The notes: a model not told the origin generated them from the sequence alone. DNA of 64,000 nucleotides from an uncultured Arenicella sp. (GCA_947499305.1 CANMNN010000020.1:1-64000), one strand, 5' to 3'. Counted from the first letter of the stretch, positions 37,601 to 45,932 are shown. Program-made: numbers and translations.

Positions 37601-40600
37601 GCCTGCAAGCCCACTTACTCGAACAAATGGCTATAGCAGCGGGGATCTCAATAACAACAATGTCTTAGATGCCGGTGAAACCTGGGTGCTCAATTGTGAT
37701 TACACTGTCTCATTAGCTGATATTAATGCCGGTGAGGTGACTAACACTGCTGCAGCAACTGGAACTCCACCAATAGATTCTGGCCTTGACGCACCAACAA
37801 CAACGGCCTCAAACCTGGCTGAAGCCGGCCAAAACGCGGGTATTAGTTTAGATAAAGTAGCGGGCATGCCAACGCAAAGCAATACTATTAACAGCCAAGT
37901 AGGAGATACCGTAACGTATCGTTTCAATATTGCAAATACTGGCAATGTGTCGTTAACCGATATTGTTTTGGACGACCCTCTAATCACTGCCGCGCCTAAC
38001 AATGGGGCAATTACATGTGTGCGTAATACGCCTTTAATGCCGAGTTTTGATCCAGTTGCTGATTCGCTAAATCCGAGCGATGAGATAATTTGCACCGGCG
38101 TTTACACCTTAACTCAAACAGACATTGATTCAGGTGCGGTTAACAATACTGCCGACGTAACCGCAACACCTCCGCCAACTTCTCCGCCTTCTGCGCCTCA
38201 GCTTGCAATGCCCGAGGCGTCGAGTAGCAGCGTGGCGCCAATTGTGGCCGACCCCCAATTACAAATCACTAAAACGGCTGGCGCTATTCCTGCGGCGGTG
38301 GTTGCAGGCGATTCAATCATATATACATATCGAATTGAAAATACTGGCAATGTAACCATAGACGCTGTTGAGCCAGTAGATGTAGGCCCCACATTTAATG
38401 GTGTCTCTGGCACCAACGCTTTATCTACTTATACGCTTAGTAACCCAGTCGCTATGCCGGTGCCGCCTACGGTTCCACCGACGGTGCCTGCGCCACCTTT
38501 GCCAACTACTGCTATATTGGCACCCGGTGAATTCCAAGAATACACAGCTGTCTACCAATTTTCCCAAGTGGATTTGGACAATATGGCGGCGGCGGCAACA
38601 CCCGCTAGTGCAATTTCAAATCAGGCCACGGCTGACGGTGAACCGGCGAATGGTCCAGGTATTGTTGTAACCCCGGATACGGCGGTGACAGGGGTCGTTT
38701 CAAACCCGGTTCTAGAGCTGGTTAAGACTTCAATTGCGCCGGCTACAATCAGGGCCGGAGCGTTAGTAACGTATAATTTTTCCTTATCAAACACAGGAAA
38801 TGTGACGGTCTCAGATGTTTTGATTAATGACGTTCGTTGTCAAATTCCTGCATCGCCATTAACCTTTACTAGCGGGTACGTCAGTGGTGATATCGGATTA
38901 CAAGCTGGCTCATTAGACGTCAATGAAACTTGGATGTTCAGTTGCCAATATGCATTGACTCAAACTGACATCGATAATGGTACTGTTCAAAACACGGCGC
39001 AAGCGCAGGGGCAAGATCCTGGCGGTATTACTGTGATCGATGATTCAGATTCTGGCAATGCTGGCGATGATACTGGCGCTGGAAATGATCCAACTAATAC
39101 AGAGCTCAGTCGAACCCCTAATTGGATTGTTGAAAAATCCACCACAAGTACACCGAGTTCGTTGGCAGAGACCTTAGACTATGAGTTTCTAATCACCAAT
39201 ACTGGCAACGTCAGTATCAATACTGTCAATGTAATTGACCCCAAGTGCCAAACAGCACCGTCATTAGTCGCTGCGACTGATCTCGGTGGTGATAACGTGC
39301 TTAGCCCAGCTGGCGATGGAGGATCGCCCAGCGCGGAACAATGGTTGTACACCTGTACCTCGATGGCTCTGATACAAGGTGATTTAGATGCGGGTCGCAT
39401 CGACAATACCGTACAGGTTACTGGTATTGCACCTGGCGGTAATCCCCCGCAGATTAGTGATATGGTGTCGACGCCAATTTCAACCAGCCCAAGCATGAGT
39501 TTAGTTAAAGCCGCAGGCACGTCGACGCTAAATCAAGACGGTAGCTTTGATCAAATCTTCAATTTTGTGCTGAAAAATACGGGCAATGTGACGCTCAATG
39601 GTGCCGCAATTAACGATAATATTGCGGCGCAGTTCGGTACATGTTTGGCGCAACAGGTATCAACTGGTGCGGTTTCATTGAATGATGTGCCACCGTTATT
39701 AGACTCGGCAACGCCTACATTGGGTAGCTTAGCCTCAACGACGATTGCGAGTACTTCCAGCCTCGGTGTAGGTGACTCAGTAGGGGTTAACGGCTACACC
39801 GTTCGCTTTAACCCAAATGCTGCGGGATGTACCTTTCCTTCTCCGGCAATGAATTCTGCGACGTCAACCGCAGGAACCCTCGCAGCTGGGCCGGTTATGG
39901 ATGTTTCCGATAATGGAACTGATCCTGACATAGGCATTTCAAACAGCCCCGGTCAACCTACGGTATTCGTTGCACCGAGCTATGCGCCACAAATGGGCAT
40001 GTCTAAGTCTATCGGCGTTCCGGTTCAGAATGATGACGGCACGTTGGATTTAGCGTTTACTCTGTTAATTGAAAATACTGGAAATGTAGATATCACAAAT
40101 TTGTCAGTTACTGATGACCTAGTAGGCCAGTTAGGTTCTGCGTTTAGTGCTTCACCGGCAACAGTGATGAACTCTGGGGTCCTCGTAGCGCCAGTCGTCA
40201 GCGAAATACTAGATGCTGGTATTGACAACTTAGCATTACCCGCCGGTAATTCAGGTTTTGATGGCTCGGCGAGTTCAAATATCGTAAATGGTTCTTCTTA
40301 TCTCGGTGTCGGTGACCGAGTACAGATCGTGTTTACCATTCGTATCAACCCTTACGCAGCAGGAGCTCCTGCAACACTGGCGAATACAGCAACCGTGACA
40401 GGAGCCGATCCATCGGGAGCAACAACCACGGATAACAGTGACTCTGGATCTGACCCTACGAACAATCCGGGCGGCCCAGGAACACCAACGCCCATCGCTG
40501 TTCCGCCGTTGGCTCCTAGTCTTGAGTTGATAAAAAATGGTACTTTGAACAGTGACGGAACCATCGACTATGAATTTACTATTACTAATAATGGCAATAT

Positions 40601-43600
40601 CAACGTTAATGATGTAGTCCTGTCCGATGTATTGTTAAACCCAATTAGTTTGCCTCTTGCTCTTGACGCTGATCAAGATGGAGATGTGGATGTGGTTACT
40701 CGGGGTACTAGCGTTGTTATCACGCTAAGCTATAGTATTAAAGATACGGACATCACTGCTGGACAGGTAGAAAATACAGCTGATGTAGAAGGCGCTGACC
40801 CTTCCGGCACCATCGTTATGGATGATTCAGATTCTGGCAACTTGGCAGATGATACGGGAGCAGATGATGATCCAACAGTAACGTCTTTGACAGCGCCCAG
40901 CATAGGTATTGCGAAGGCATTGCAAGCTGGTTCACCGGTTGATCTTGGCAATGGTACGTATCAAGTCACATATGAATTTATCGTTGAGAATACTGGCGCG
41001 TTTGATTTGTCTAATGTTCAAGTTAACGACGATTTGAATTCGATGATAAATACGCCAAACGTCAATAATGGTAGTTTCGCTAACCCTGTTGTTTCTAGTT
41101 CAAATAATACATTGACTCCTAATCCCAGCTTTGACGGCGCCTCCATTGTTGAACTTCTTAGTGGAGCAGATACATTGTTGGTAGGCGAGTCTGGCTTGAT
41201 CGAATTGAGTTTCACTTTTGATCCGGATGTTTATTTTGGGCCTTTCTTGAATCAAGCCTCTGCAACTGCCGATGGTTTAAATGGCAATCAAGTATCGGAC
41301 TTATCTGAAAATGGAGCTGTTGTTAACCCCAGCAGTGATTCAGCGACACCGTTTAACATTGCTACACCGTCGACACCAATAACGCTCGGCTGGTTCAAAG
41401 CGAGTGAGATCGCTGATGGGGTATTGTTCCAATGGGATACTGAGATCGAAGTATCTAATGCAGGTTTCTTCTTGCTTTATGAGGATGAGAATGGTTCTTG
41501 GAAAACCGTTGATCAAAACATGATTGTTGCCAAGGGTGATTCGACAAAAGTTCAGTCTTACAACTTCATGGCGGTTGGTTTAGATGCAAGCAGGTTTAAA
41601 TTAGTCGATGTCAGCGTAACCGGTAATCGAGTAGAGCATGGGGAATTTGAACTTGGCGTTGCCTATGGTATTAGATCAAATCGCCAGAAAACCGACTGGG
41701 AAAAAATTGAGGCTGAGAGTGAGTTAAAGCAACAACAGCGAGATGAAATTAAGCGGCAAAATATGAAACAGAGGCTAAATCAGTTGAAGAAAACACGGCC
41801 TCAGGCTAAGAACACTGGGGGAGAAACTCCCAGTGTTTTTGTTAAGTTTATTGCTGCGTTATTTAGCGCAATAGTGCCTAGTGCACATGCAGAAGATTTA
41901 GCTACGTTTAGTGTTAGTGAGCCAGGACTTTATCGAGTAACGCATGAAGATTTAATGTTACAAGGCTTAGATTTACGAGGTATTTCGATTGACCGTATTA
42001 ATCTTCTACAAGCTAACGAATCTTGGCCTCTTCAAGTAAGCGGCGCTGATCAAAATAATCAATTCTCATCAAATTCGAGCGTGATATTTCCTGCAAAAGG
42101 ATTGCAAACTCTCTATACCGGGGAAAATAAATACACGTTAGTACTCGATGATGGTGAACCGAAAACAATTTTGAGCGATACCAGAGGCATTCCTGAAAAC
42201 ACCGCACCAGCATCTAGCTACCTCGCAGAAGAAAGCTATGCTCCGCAGAACAAATACACCCATCTATCGCCCAGTGAAAATGATTCATGGTACGCAGACC
42301 GTTTACAAGCGATTCAGGGGCCTGTTAGTAAACGTGTTGTGCTCGATATCGGAGAATATTCTCCATCTTTAAACTCTTCTGTTGCATCAACGAGCATAGC
42401 GAGAATGCCAAGACTAAGGCCTCGTCTTGAAGTCAATGTGTGGGGCAATTCGAATCTCCCTGGGAACGGGGTCACGAACCCTGATCATCATGTTTTAGTA
42501 GAGTTGAATGATCAACAGGTTGCTGATGCTAAATTTGACGGTCTTCATGAGTTTCCGATTGAAGCATCATTGAGTGAATTGCGACATGGCAAAAACACCG
42601 TTGACATCACACTGCCTAAGGACCACGGCTACCAATTTGACTTAGTAAATCTAGATCGGGTCTCTTTGTACTACCCACGCAAACTTAACGCACGAGATTC
42701 AGGGCACTCGTTAGTGTTTGAATCAGCATGGAGCTTCTTTAAAATTAGTCAGTTAGCAAGCAACGACGTAACCGTTATCCGTTTAGATAATCAGCGGAAT
42801 GCATACCTAATGACCTCTAGATACGAGGGGCCGTGTCGTGACGGCTGTGCCTATTTTGCGGGCAGCATCTCTGATAATTCAGATTTATACTTTGTAGCGA
42901 CCGAGCAAGGCTTAAAGACGCCAGAAATAGAGTTGTCCAGTTCTTTTACCAATATTTTTAATGGAGATGCTAACTATTTGATTATCGCTCATCCTGATTT
43001 CATTGACACTCCAAGCAGGTCTCTAGAAATATACGCCGATGAACTAAGAGGTCGATTTGAGAGTGTTGATATTGTTAATGTAAAAGATATTTATGGCCAA
43101 TATTCTGGCCATGTTGTTGATGCTTATGCGATTAGTACCTATATCCAAGACGCCTATGCAGAGAGGGGTACTCGCCGCGTACTGCTAGTGGGCGATGATA
43201 TTTACGACTATCACAATAATCTTGGTACTAAGGCAAAGAGCTTTATCCCTTCTATCTACGTTAAAATTGCAACGAATGTTAATGCGGTTCCATCTGATGC
43301 AAAATATGGTGATCTTGATGATGACCAAGTTCCCGATATTTCTGTGACAAGGATTCCAGCCCGAACTTCTAGCGAGTTAGACCTTATTTTCAGTAAGCGT
43401 AATAATTACTTGAACAACGCCAACAATAGTACGGCGATATTCGCTGCGGACAAAAAAGACAGCTCAGGCTATAGCTTTAAAATGAACTCTGAGGAGAGTA
43501 TTTCAAAGTATTTTTCGAACTGGGCTGTAAGTGCTGTTTTCCTCGATGATGTTAGCCTTAGCTCCGGTCGACAAACGTTAATCGATGCCTTTAACCAAGG

Positions 43601-44018
43601 AGCATCTTTGGTCTCTTATTTTGGGCATTCATCAACAGATCGCTGGTCTATTTCAGGGCTGTTTACTGGGGATGATGTCGTCAAATTAGAAAGCGACACG
43701 AGGCCTACAGTGATTACTCAATGGGGTTGCTGGAATACATTCTATGTTAGCCCTGAGCAAGACTCTCTTGCTCACCGTTTTTTATTCGAAAATGCTGGTG
43801 GCGCTGTAACCTTAATGGGTGCTAGTAGCTTTACCAAAGCAGATGCTGAGAAAAGAATGTCAGACTTATTATTTCCAAAATTACGCGATGGGATGTCAAT
43901 AGGTGATGCCGTGTTATCTGCAAAGCGTGAACTTGCATCTGAAACTCCATATCAACTCGATGTACTTTTAGGATGGGCGGTACTTGGCCCGGACGATTTT
44001 TCTATTAACACTCAATAA
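31668..44018 (+). CDS. Giant exported DUF11-repeat protein with C-terminal C25 (gingipain-type) cysteine peptidase
   Basis: ATG 31668 is preferred over GTG 31659 and gives about 4,116 residues. Order: signal peptide (about 1-28, IITIALAFLLSSTLALESVYA); a unique N-terminal domain to about 240; 22 DUF11-like modules of roughly 110-160 residues (about 240-3235), most with the core ITYxYxVxNTGN and TxSQxDID; a WF.ASEIADGVLFQWDTEIE domain (about 3238-3330); a Lys/Gln-rich charged linker; and a hydrophobic stretch with a signal-peptidase-like site (FIAALFSAIVPSAHA, to A3408). The C25 region opens with LYRVTHEDL, and its core (about 3768-4085) has likely catalytic His3987 (YFGHSSTDRW) and Cys4021 (QWGCWNTFYV). 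No sorting domain follows. Inferred role: a long surface stalk presenting or releasing a protease. The two genes downstream are also exported proteins. Confidence 0.9.
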   Translation: MIRIKKIITIALAFLLSSTLALESVYAAPLLISITNPPPTVTATAVGDTQFWPNAGTLGVGGTPISLRATLQSISAGDSIRLFTSGDNPVVRADTGTLAATVLWEVFDQATGLPIVGDPDFLITDIDGRNGTPIESVSAACAGLTSYTTNGNFLAGCNANTNNACESNIRVSESGGSILAEGTQGQNGNQQESYMQYSWTGVSDWTVSYFATTGGRWYVHDADGDVPFDGTRVDINLVDLATIKGVTPTSLTSPAQGELISFQIDLSNAGPAPATGANLTDLLPAGVSYQSHSATSGTYNPANGLWGGVNVAVNATETLIINALVTAPVGTSITNVTTTALASESICSSRDLLEYTFEVAQTPAPSLSIVKSVDPVTSFDQAGNSITYSYEVTNTGNVNIDNVVPTDLGPTFGSQAATNSLSAFTPTSATLTPGQSQTFTATYLLDQVDVDNLALDANPLMAIDNTASVTGMPVAGALAAVTPSMVETGFAPTPNLSVVKSVGTLTSFNKAGDTITYEYAVTNTGNITIDLVTPVDTGPTFNGMPATNSLSAFDPVSVSLAPMASQTFSATYLLDQADVNNMASSSTPLTAIENSASASGDPVGTTALPTIPNSTATTGFNLTPSLTVDKSVSAATTFSEAGDIITYQYVIENTGNVTINNVMPVDSGPTFNGQAGSNNLSAFSPLSATLDPSAPSNVQTFTATYQLSQEDVDNIAQSMTPSQAISNTATAQGDPVGGVLATVMPDTVQAGFAPLGSLALVKSAGVPSVGLGVNTSAVDGGDTIVYSFEVTNSGDTTISNVQINDLGVTFNSVPGTGTMSTITCPNTSLSPNQLTTCVGTYTLSQADVDNAIAGGVNAIQNSANVTGTDPNSANVTSPNSAASATITASSSVNIVKTAAAPTITQGADSTIVDPGDTVTFTIAVTNNGNTTLSNVSLSDSLTTLVCPATTDMGNSFANDGNDVLAVGDGVSCTAIYALTQPNLDAGEVMNTAQVAANDPTGAMINGSDTVTSGFTQKAAVNLLKTSTPLSANPMVGDLITYNFVLTNTGNVSLSAPQVIDARCQTPSSPLVRSSGYVSGDNGVVGEMEAGEAWEFECVYAIDGVDILAGEVANTATGSGTPPSGSGLTAPESMASNLVDAQQNISLSLIKTASLPSIANGTLAAVTDQGDVVDYTFDLENTGNVPLTNIVVTDPLITAAPNNGTIDCGMGAAVVASLNPGDTASCSASYVLQLNDINAGQVSNTATATSDAPMTATPVPAPQAQSSAIVSINPVAELGVVKSASALPSSFAEGSLITYQFEITNEGSVTINSVVPVDTGPTFNGNAGTNTLSAFNPVSADLDPGQSLIFSATYSVSQADIDSLSAAPDSLTAIDNTATASGAPVIGSLSPVSPSTVETGVALSPSFELIKTSTAPVLPVVGSEVVYTFALDNTGPLSISNPAVNDSRCTTPGALLSFANGYTSGDTGSVVGVLEPSETWLFECRYSLSQNDINQGTVQNSALASGQTPAGASIEDTSDTGNPGDGSAADNDPTNTPLVRTPSWTVTKSTSSSPVNAGDTLVYKFELDNTGNVSIANIAINDAKCSGLISLDSGDTNMDDVLDPNETWVYSCTSIGVTQTEINAGTVLNSVTVNGMPPSGSPALAPATASENTPIVRASTLSVVKTAAAPTVGFGVLPSVTDEGDTIEYMFEVENTGNVSVSSIQINDVGPSFGVPAAAGTGSFSSINCSLSSLEPNQTALCTGTYTLSQADIDAAIQGGANSITNSATAQGNPPAGIAGPTVSTPSSAAQSIQSEPEMRILKVAGSPTTANGIDPVLTDPGDGLTPADTIPFTITVENVGNTSLSNVQISDNLTAVSCNASAIPSGSAFVNGTGNLAVGDTVTCSATYPISQTDINDSQVVNTASVMAQDPSGAAVTGVVEATSAFTQKTSLQLDKTSSTLPPIPTPNVSTLTYTFNLTNTGNVTLSAAEVADPLCQSPASPLTRTNGYSSGDLNNNNVLDAGETWVLNCDYTVSLADINAGEVTNTAAATGTPPIDSGLDAPTTTASNLAEAGQNAGISLDKVAGMPTQSNTINSQVGDTVTYRFNIANTGNVSLTDIVLDDPLITAAPNNGAITCVRNTPLMPSFDPVADSLNPSDEIICTGVYTLTQTDIDSGAVNNTADVTATPPPTSPPSAPQLAMPEASSSSVAPIVADPQLQITKTAGAIPAAVVAGDSIIYTYRIENTGNVTIDAVEPVDVGPTFNGVSGTNALSTYTLSNPVAMPVPPTVPPTVPAPPLPTTAILAPGEFQEYTAVYQFSQVDLDNMAAAATPASAISNQATADGEPANGPGIVVTPDTAVTGVVSNPVLELVKTSIAPATIRAGALVTYNFSLSNTGNVTVSDVLINDVRCQIPASPLTFTSGYVSGDIGLQAGSLDVNETWMFSCQYALTQTDIDNGTVQNTAQAQGQDPGGITVIDDSDSGNAGDDTGAGNDPTNTELSRTPNWIVEKSTTSTPSSLAETLDYEFLITNTGNVSINTVNVIDPKCQTAPSLVAATDLGGDNVLSPAGDGGSPSAEQWLYTCTSMALIQGDLDAGRIDNTVQVTGIAPGGNPPQISDMVSTPISTSPSMSLVKAAGTSTLNQDGSFDQIFNFVLKNTGNVTLNGAAINDNIAAQFGTCLAQQVSTGAVSLNDVPPLLDSATPTLGSLASTTIASTSSLGVGDSVGVNGYTVRFNPNAAGCTFPSPAMNSATSTAGTLAAGPVMDVSDNGTDPDIGISNSPGQPTVFVAPSYAPQMGMSKSIGVPVQNDDGTLDLAFTLLIENTGNVDITNLSVTDDLVGQLGSAFSASPATVMNSGVLVAPVVSEILDAGIDNLALPAGNSGFDGSASSNIVNGSSYLGVGDRVQIVFTIRINPYAAGAPATLANTATVTGADPSGATTTDNSDSGSDPTNNPGGPGTPTPIAVPPLAPSLELIKNGTLNSDGTIDYEFTITNNGNINVNDVVLSDVLLNPISLPLALDADQDGDVDVVTRGTSVVITLSYSIKDTDITAGQVENTADVEGADPSGTIVMDDSDSGNLADDTGADDDPTVTSLTAPSIGIAKALQAGSPVDLGNGTYQVTYEFIVENTGAFDLSNVQVNDDLNSMINTPNVNNGSFANPVVSSSNNTLTPNPSFDGASIVELLSGADTLLVGESGLIELSFTFDPDVYFGPFLNQASATADGLNGNQVSDLSENGAVVNPSSDSATPFNIATPSTPITLGWFKASEIADGVLFQWDTEIEVSNAGFFLLYEDENGSWKTVDQNMIVAKGDSTKVQSYNFMAVGLDASRFKLVDVSVTGNRVEHGEFELGVAYGIRSNRQKTDWEKIEAESELKQQQRDEIKRQNMKQRLNQLKKTRPQAKNTGGETPSVFVKFIAALFSAIVPSAHAEDLATFSVSEPGLYRVTHEDLMLQGLDLRGISIDRINLLQANESWPLQVSGADQNNQFSSNSSVIFPAKGLQTLYTGENKYTLVLDDGEPKTILSDTRGIPENTAPASSYLAEESYAPQNKYTHLSPSENDSWYADRLQAIQGPVSKRVVLDIGEYSPSLNSSVASTSIARMPRLRPRLEVNVWGNSNLPGNGVTNPDHHVLVELNDQQVADAKFDGLHEFPIEASLSELRHGKNTVDITLPKDHGYQFDLVNLDRVSLYYPRKLNARDSGHSLVFESAWSFFKISQLASNDVTVIRLDNQRNAYLMTSRYEGPCRDGCAYFAGSISDNSDLYFVATEQGLKTPEIELSSSFTNIFNGDANYLIIAHPDFIDTPSRSLEIYADELRGRFESVDIVNVKDIYGQYSGHVVDAYAISTYIQDAYAERGTRRVLLVGDDIYDYHNNLGTKAKSFIPSIYVKIATNVNAVPSDAKYGDLDDDQVPDISVTRIPARTSSELDLIFSKRNNYLNNANNSTAIFAADKKDSSGYSFKMNSEESISKYFSNWAVSAVFLDDVSLSSGRQTLIDAFNQGASLVSYFGHSSTDRWSISGLFTGDDVVKLESDTRPTVITQWGCWNTFYVSPEQDSLAHRFLFENAGGAVTLMGASSFTKADAEKRMSDLLFPKLRDGMSIGDAVLSAKRELASETPYQLDVLLGWAVLGPDDFSINTQ
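31712..31739 (+). other. Strong inverted repeat inside the signal-peptide codons of the giant gene
   Basis: Arms gctttcgagc (31712-31721) and gctcgaaagc (31730-31739) are a perfect 10-bp inverted repeat with an 8-nt loop, about 45 nt after the ATG. In mRNA it would form a stable hairpin within the signal-peptide codons. This may slow early translation during export or act as a control element. Confidence 0.6.
33933..39488 (+). repeat. Duplicated block of seven DUF11 modules within the giant gene
   Basis: Modules 5-11 (33933-36638) and 12-18 (36639-39488) correspond one to one. The leading conserved Lys codons are 2,706 bp apart (33951 and 36657), and the third start is 2,850 bp further (39507). 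Pairs share module-specific marks: DPLITAAPNNG in modules 8 and 15, ASNL before modules 8 and 15, NDPTNT after modules 10 and 17, and RTPxW opening modules 11 and 18. Codons have drifted at silent positions, so the duplication is old. Confidence 0.8.
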
Positions 44019-44030
44019 CCGGACATCTAA

Positions 44031-44510
44031 ATGAAGACAAAAACAATAAAGCGTGAAGATAGTTCTTCGATCGCTCTTACTAGACGATCTCTTTTGGTGT
44101 GGTCGGTACCAACAGTGAGTTCAGTAGTTCTTCCTGCGCATGCCCAAACATCATTCTGTGGTTCTGCGCCAGTAATGGCTGCAACTGCACCATCAAAATG
44201 TTCTGGTACGTCACCCGTGGGAGATGCCATCATCGCATTGACATCAAACGGAGCGGACCTGCTGGATATTATTTCAATTAATGTTCAGGGCGCATTAGCT
44301 TCTGACTCCATCACGCTACCTGCATTACCAGTGCAAGTTTCGAACACATCAGGAGTAGACGTGAGATGGGTAGGCAACGCTAGCGATGCGGTATCGTGTT
44401 TACCACTATCCACAATCAACTTTGAAGTAACTTACCGGTGCAGTGTCAATGTGACTACGCAAACCGCTGACTTTTCCTTAACCACCATTTTGGCGGCAGC
44501 GCTACCTTAG
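44031..44510 (+). CDS. Small exported protein with a Tat-type signal
   Basis: A 159-residue protein starting 12 bp after the giant gene. The N-terminus has a twin-arginine motif in LTRRSLLVWSVPTVSSV and a cleavage site near AHA-QTS, typical of Tat signals in the form seen in small repeat-associated exported proteins. The mature part has four cysteines (SFCGSAP, SKCSG, VSCLP, YRCSV) and a beta-strand pattern; disulfides are likely. No family is recognised. The tight spacing with the giant gene and the subtilase (9 bp to the next start) points to one operon, and Tat export suggests it folds before leaving the cytoplasm. Confidence 0.75.
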   Translation: MKTKTIKREDSSSIALTRRSLLVWSVPTVSSVVLPAHAQTSFCGSAPVMAATAPSKCSGTSPVGDAIIALTSNGADLLDIISINVQGALASDSITLPALPVQVSNTSGVDVRWVGNASDAVSCLPLSTINFEVTYRCSVNVTTQTADFSLTTILAAALP

Positions 44511-44519
44511 GCGCTCATT

Positions 44520-45932
44520 ATGTATAAACCAAGTCATTATCTCGGAGTATCGATTCGTCAATTTCTATACTGCTTAGCCTTGATGCTTACTTTTGTGGAT
44601 GTTGGTTTTTCTCAAGGTTACGATGTCATGTATCAGAAGATTCTGAATGAGTTAGAATCTTCTGAATCGGGCACAGTGTCAGTCATAATTCAAAGCAGGG
44701 CACCGAGTTATAATGGCAAGAAAATTAAGGAACGCGTTGAGCAGGTATTTAGTTCAACGCCGAGCCTAAAGAGGCGCGCAAAATACAAACGTTTTAAGTA
44801 TTCACCTATGATTTCTGCTGAAGTAACTGAGCAGCAATTACTAGACCTCATTTCTGATCCAGAGGTTGTCGTTGTAGAAGATACATTAAAAAGACCGTCT
44901 TTAGCTCAAAGCGTTTCGAGAGTTTATCCATCTCAGGGTACTTCTAATTTTCATGGCAATGATTGGGCTGTTGCTGTACTCGACACAGGAATCAACAAAG
45001 ACCATCCATTTCTTAGTAATAAAGTTGTATCCGAAGCCTGTTTTTCGGGGGGGGGATCTCAACCAAACGCTACTTCTCTATGTCCTAATGGGCAAGCAAG
45101 CTCACTCTCTTCAAATTCAGGTCTAAATTGTAATTTAGCGGGCTGTGAGCATGGTACCCAAGTTGCAGGGGTAGCCGTAGGCAATGGGAGCTCGTTTGAT
45201 GGCGTTGCAAAAGATGGGCAGCTGATCTCGATTCAAGTGTATTCGCAAATTAACGACGAGTCATTTTGCTTTCCCAGTGCCTCATGTATTGGTGCATTTA
45301 CTTCCGATATTATTTCAGCGTTAGAGCATGTGTTTGATTTGCGCTCCGAGTTAAATATTGCGTCTGTAAACCTTAGTCTCGGTTCAGATGAATTGTTTTC
45401 AGGATCATGTGACTCTCAACCTGAGCGGCCGATAATTGACCTTCTCACTAGCGCTAACATCGCCGTCGTTGCTGCATCGGGCAACTCGGGTGCGACTACG
45501 CAAATGCAATCGCCAGCGTGTATCAGCAGTGCGATAGCAGTCGCCGCAACCTCAGATACATCTGACTCACCTTGGTCTGGTAACAATATGAGTAATCAAT
45601 TGGACTTTTTTGCACCAGGGGTCAACATAACATCTTCAGATTCAAATGGCGGATTCTCTTCATTAACGGGAACCTCACTTGCAGCACCGCATCTGGCTGG
45701 AGCGTTTGCGGTGCTTAAAAGTGCGTCGCCATCTGTCACTATCGGGCAGGCAGAAAGCCTCCTTAAATCAAGTGGTTCAAATGTAACTCAGCATTCGGTA
45801 ACCAGGCGTCGTATCAATTTGAGTACTGCATTGAGTAACCTAGTTGCTCCCCCTGACAATCCGTCACCTGGCATTGGTCGCGAGAACACAGCTTTACCTG
45901 CGATTTTTCTGCTGCTATTAGATGACTCTTGA
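44520..45932 (+). CDS. Secreted subtilisin-family (S8) serine peptidase
   Basis: A 470-residue preproprotease. Signal peptide (about 10-31, QFLYCLALMLTFVDVGFS), an I9-like propeptide (about 50-125, VSVIIQSRAPSY and EVTEQQLLDLISDPEV), then the catalytic domain with Asp155 (VAVLDTGIN), His211 (CEHGTQVAG), oxyanion Asn322 (AASGNSGA) and Ser386 (LTGTSLAAPHLAG). Several cysteines suggest disulfides. The C-terminus ends in a hydrophobic stretch (LPAIFLLLLDDS) that is odd for this family and may be a sorting or anchoring tail. It starts 9 bp after the Tat-type protein; a role in maturing the neighbouring exported proteins is plausible but inferred. Confidence 0.9.
   Translation: MYKPSHYLGVSIRQFLYCLALMLTFVDVGFSQGYDVMYQKILNELESSESGTVSVIIQSRAPSYNGKKIKERVEQVFSSTPSLKRRAKYKRFKYSPMISAEVTEQQLLDLISDPEVVVVEDTLKRPSLAQSVSRVYPSQGTSNFHGNDWAVAVLDTGINKDHPFLSNKVVSEACFSGGGSQPNATSLCPNGQASSLSSNSGLNCNLAGCEHGTQVAGVAVGNGSSFDGVAKDGQLISIQVYSQINDESFCFPSASCIGAFTSDIISALEHVFDLRSELNIASVNLSLGSDELFSGSCDSQPERPIIDLLTSANIAVVAASGNSGATTQMQSPACISSAIAVAATSDTSDSPWSGNNMSNQLDFFAPGVNITSSDSNGGFSSLTGTSLAAPHLAGAFAVLKSASPSVTIGQAESLLKSSGSNVTQHSVTRRRINLSTALSNLVAPPDNPSPGIGRENTALPAIFLLLLDDS

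Noticed and set aside
31628-44018. Many antisense open frames within the giant gene
   Set aside because: They follow from the repetitive codon pattern of the DUF11 modules and match no known family.
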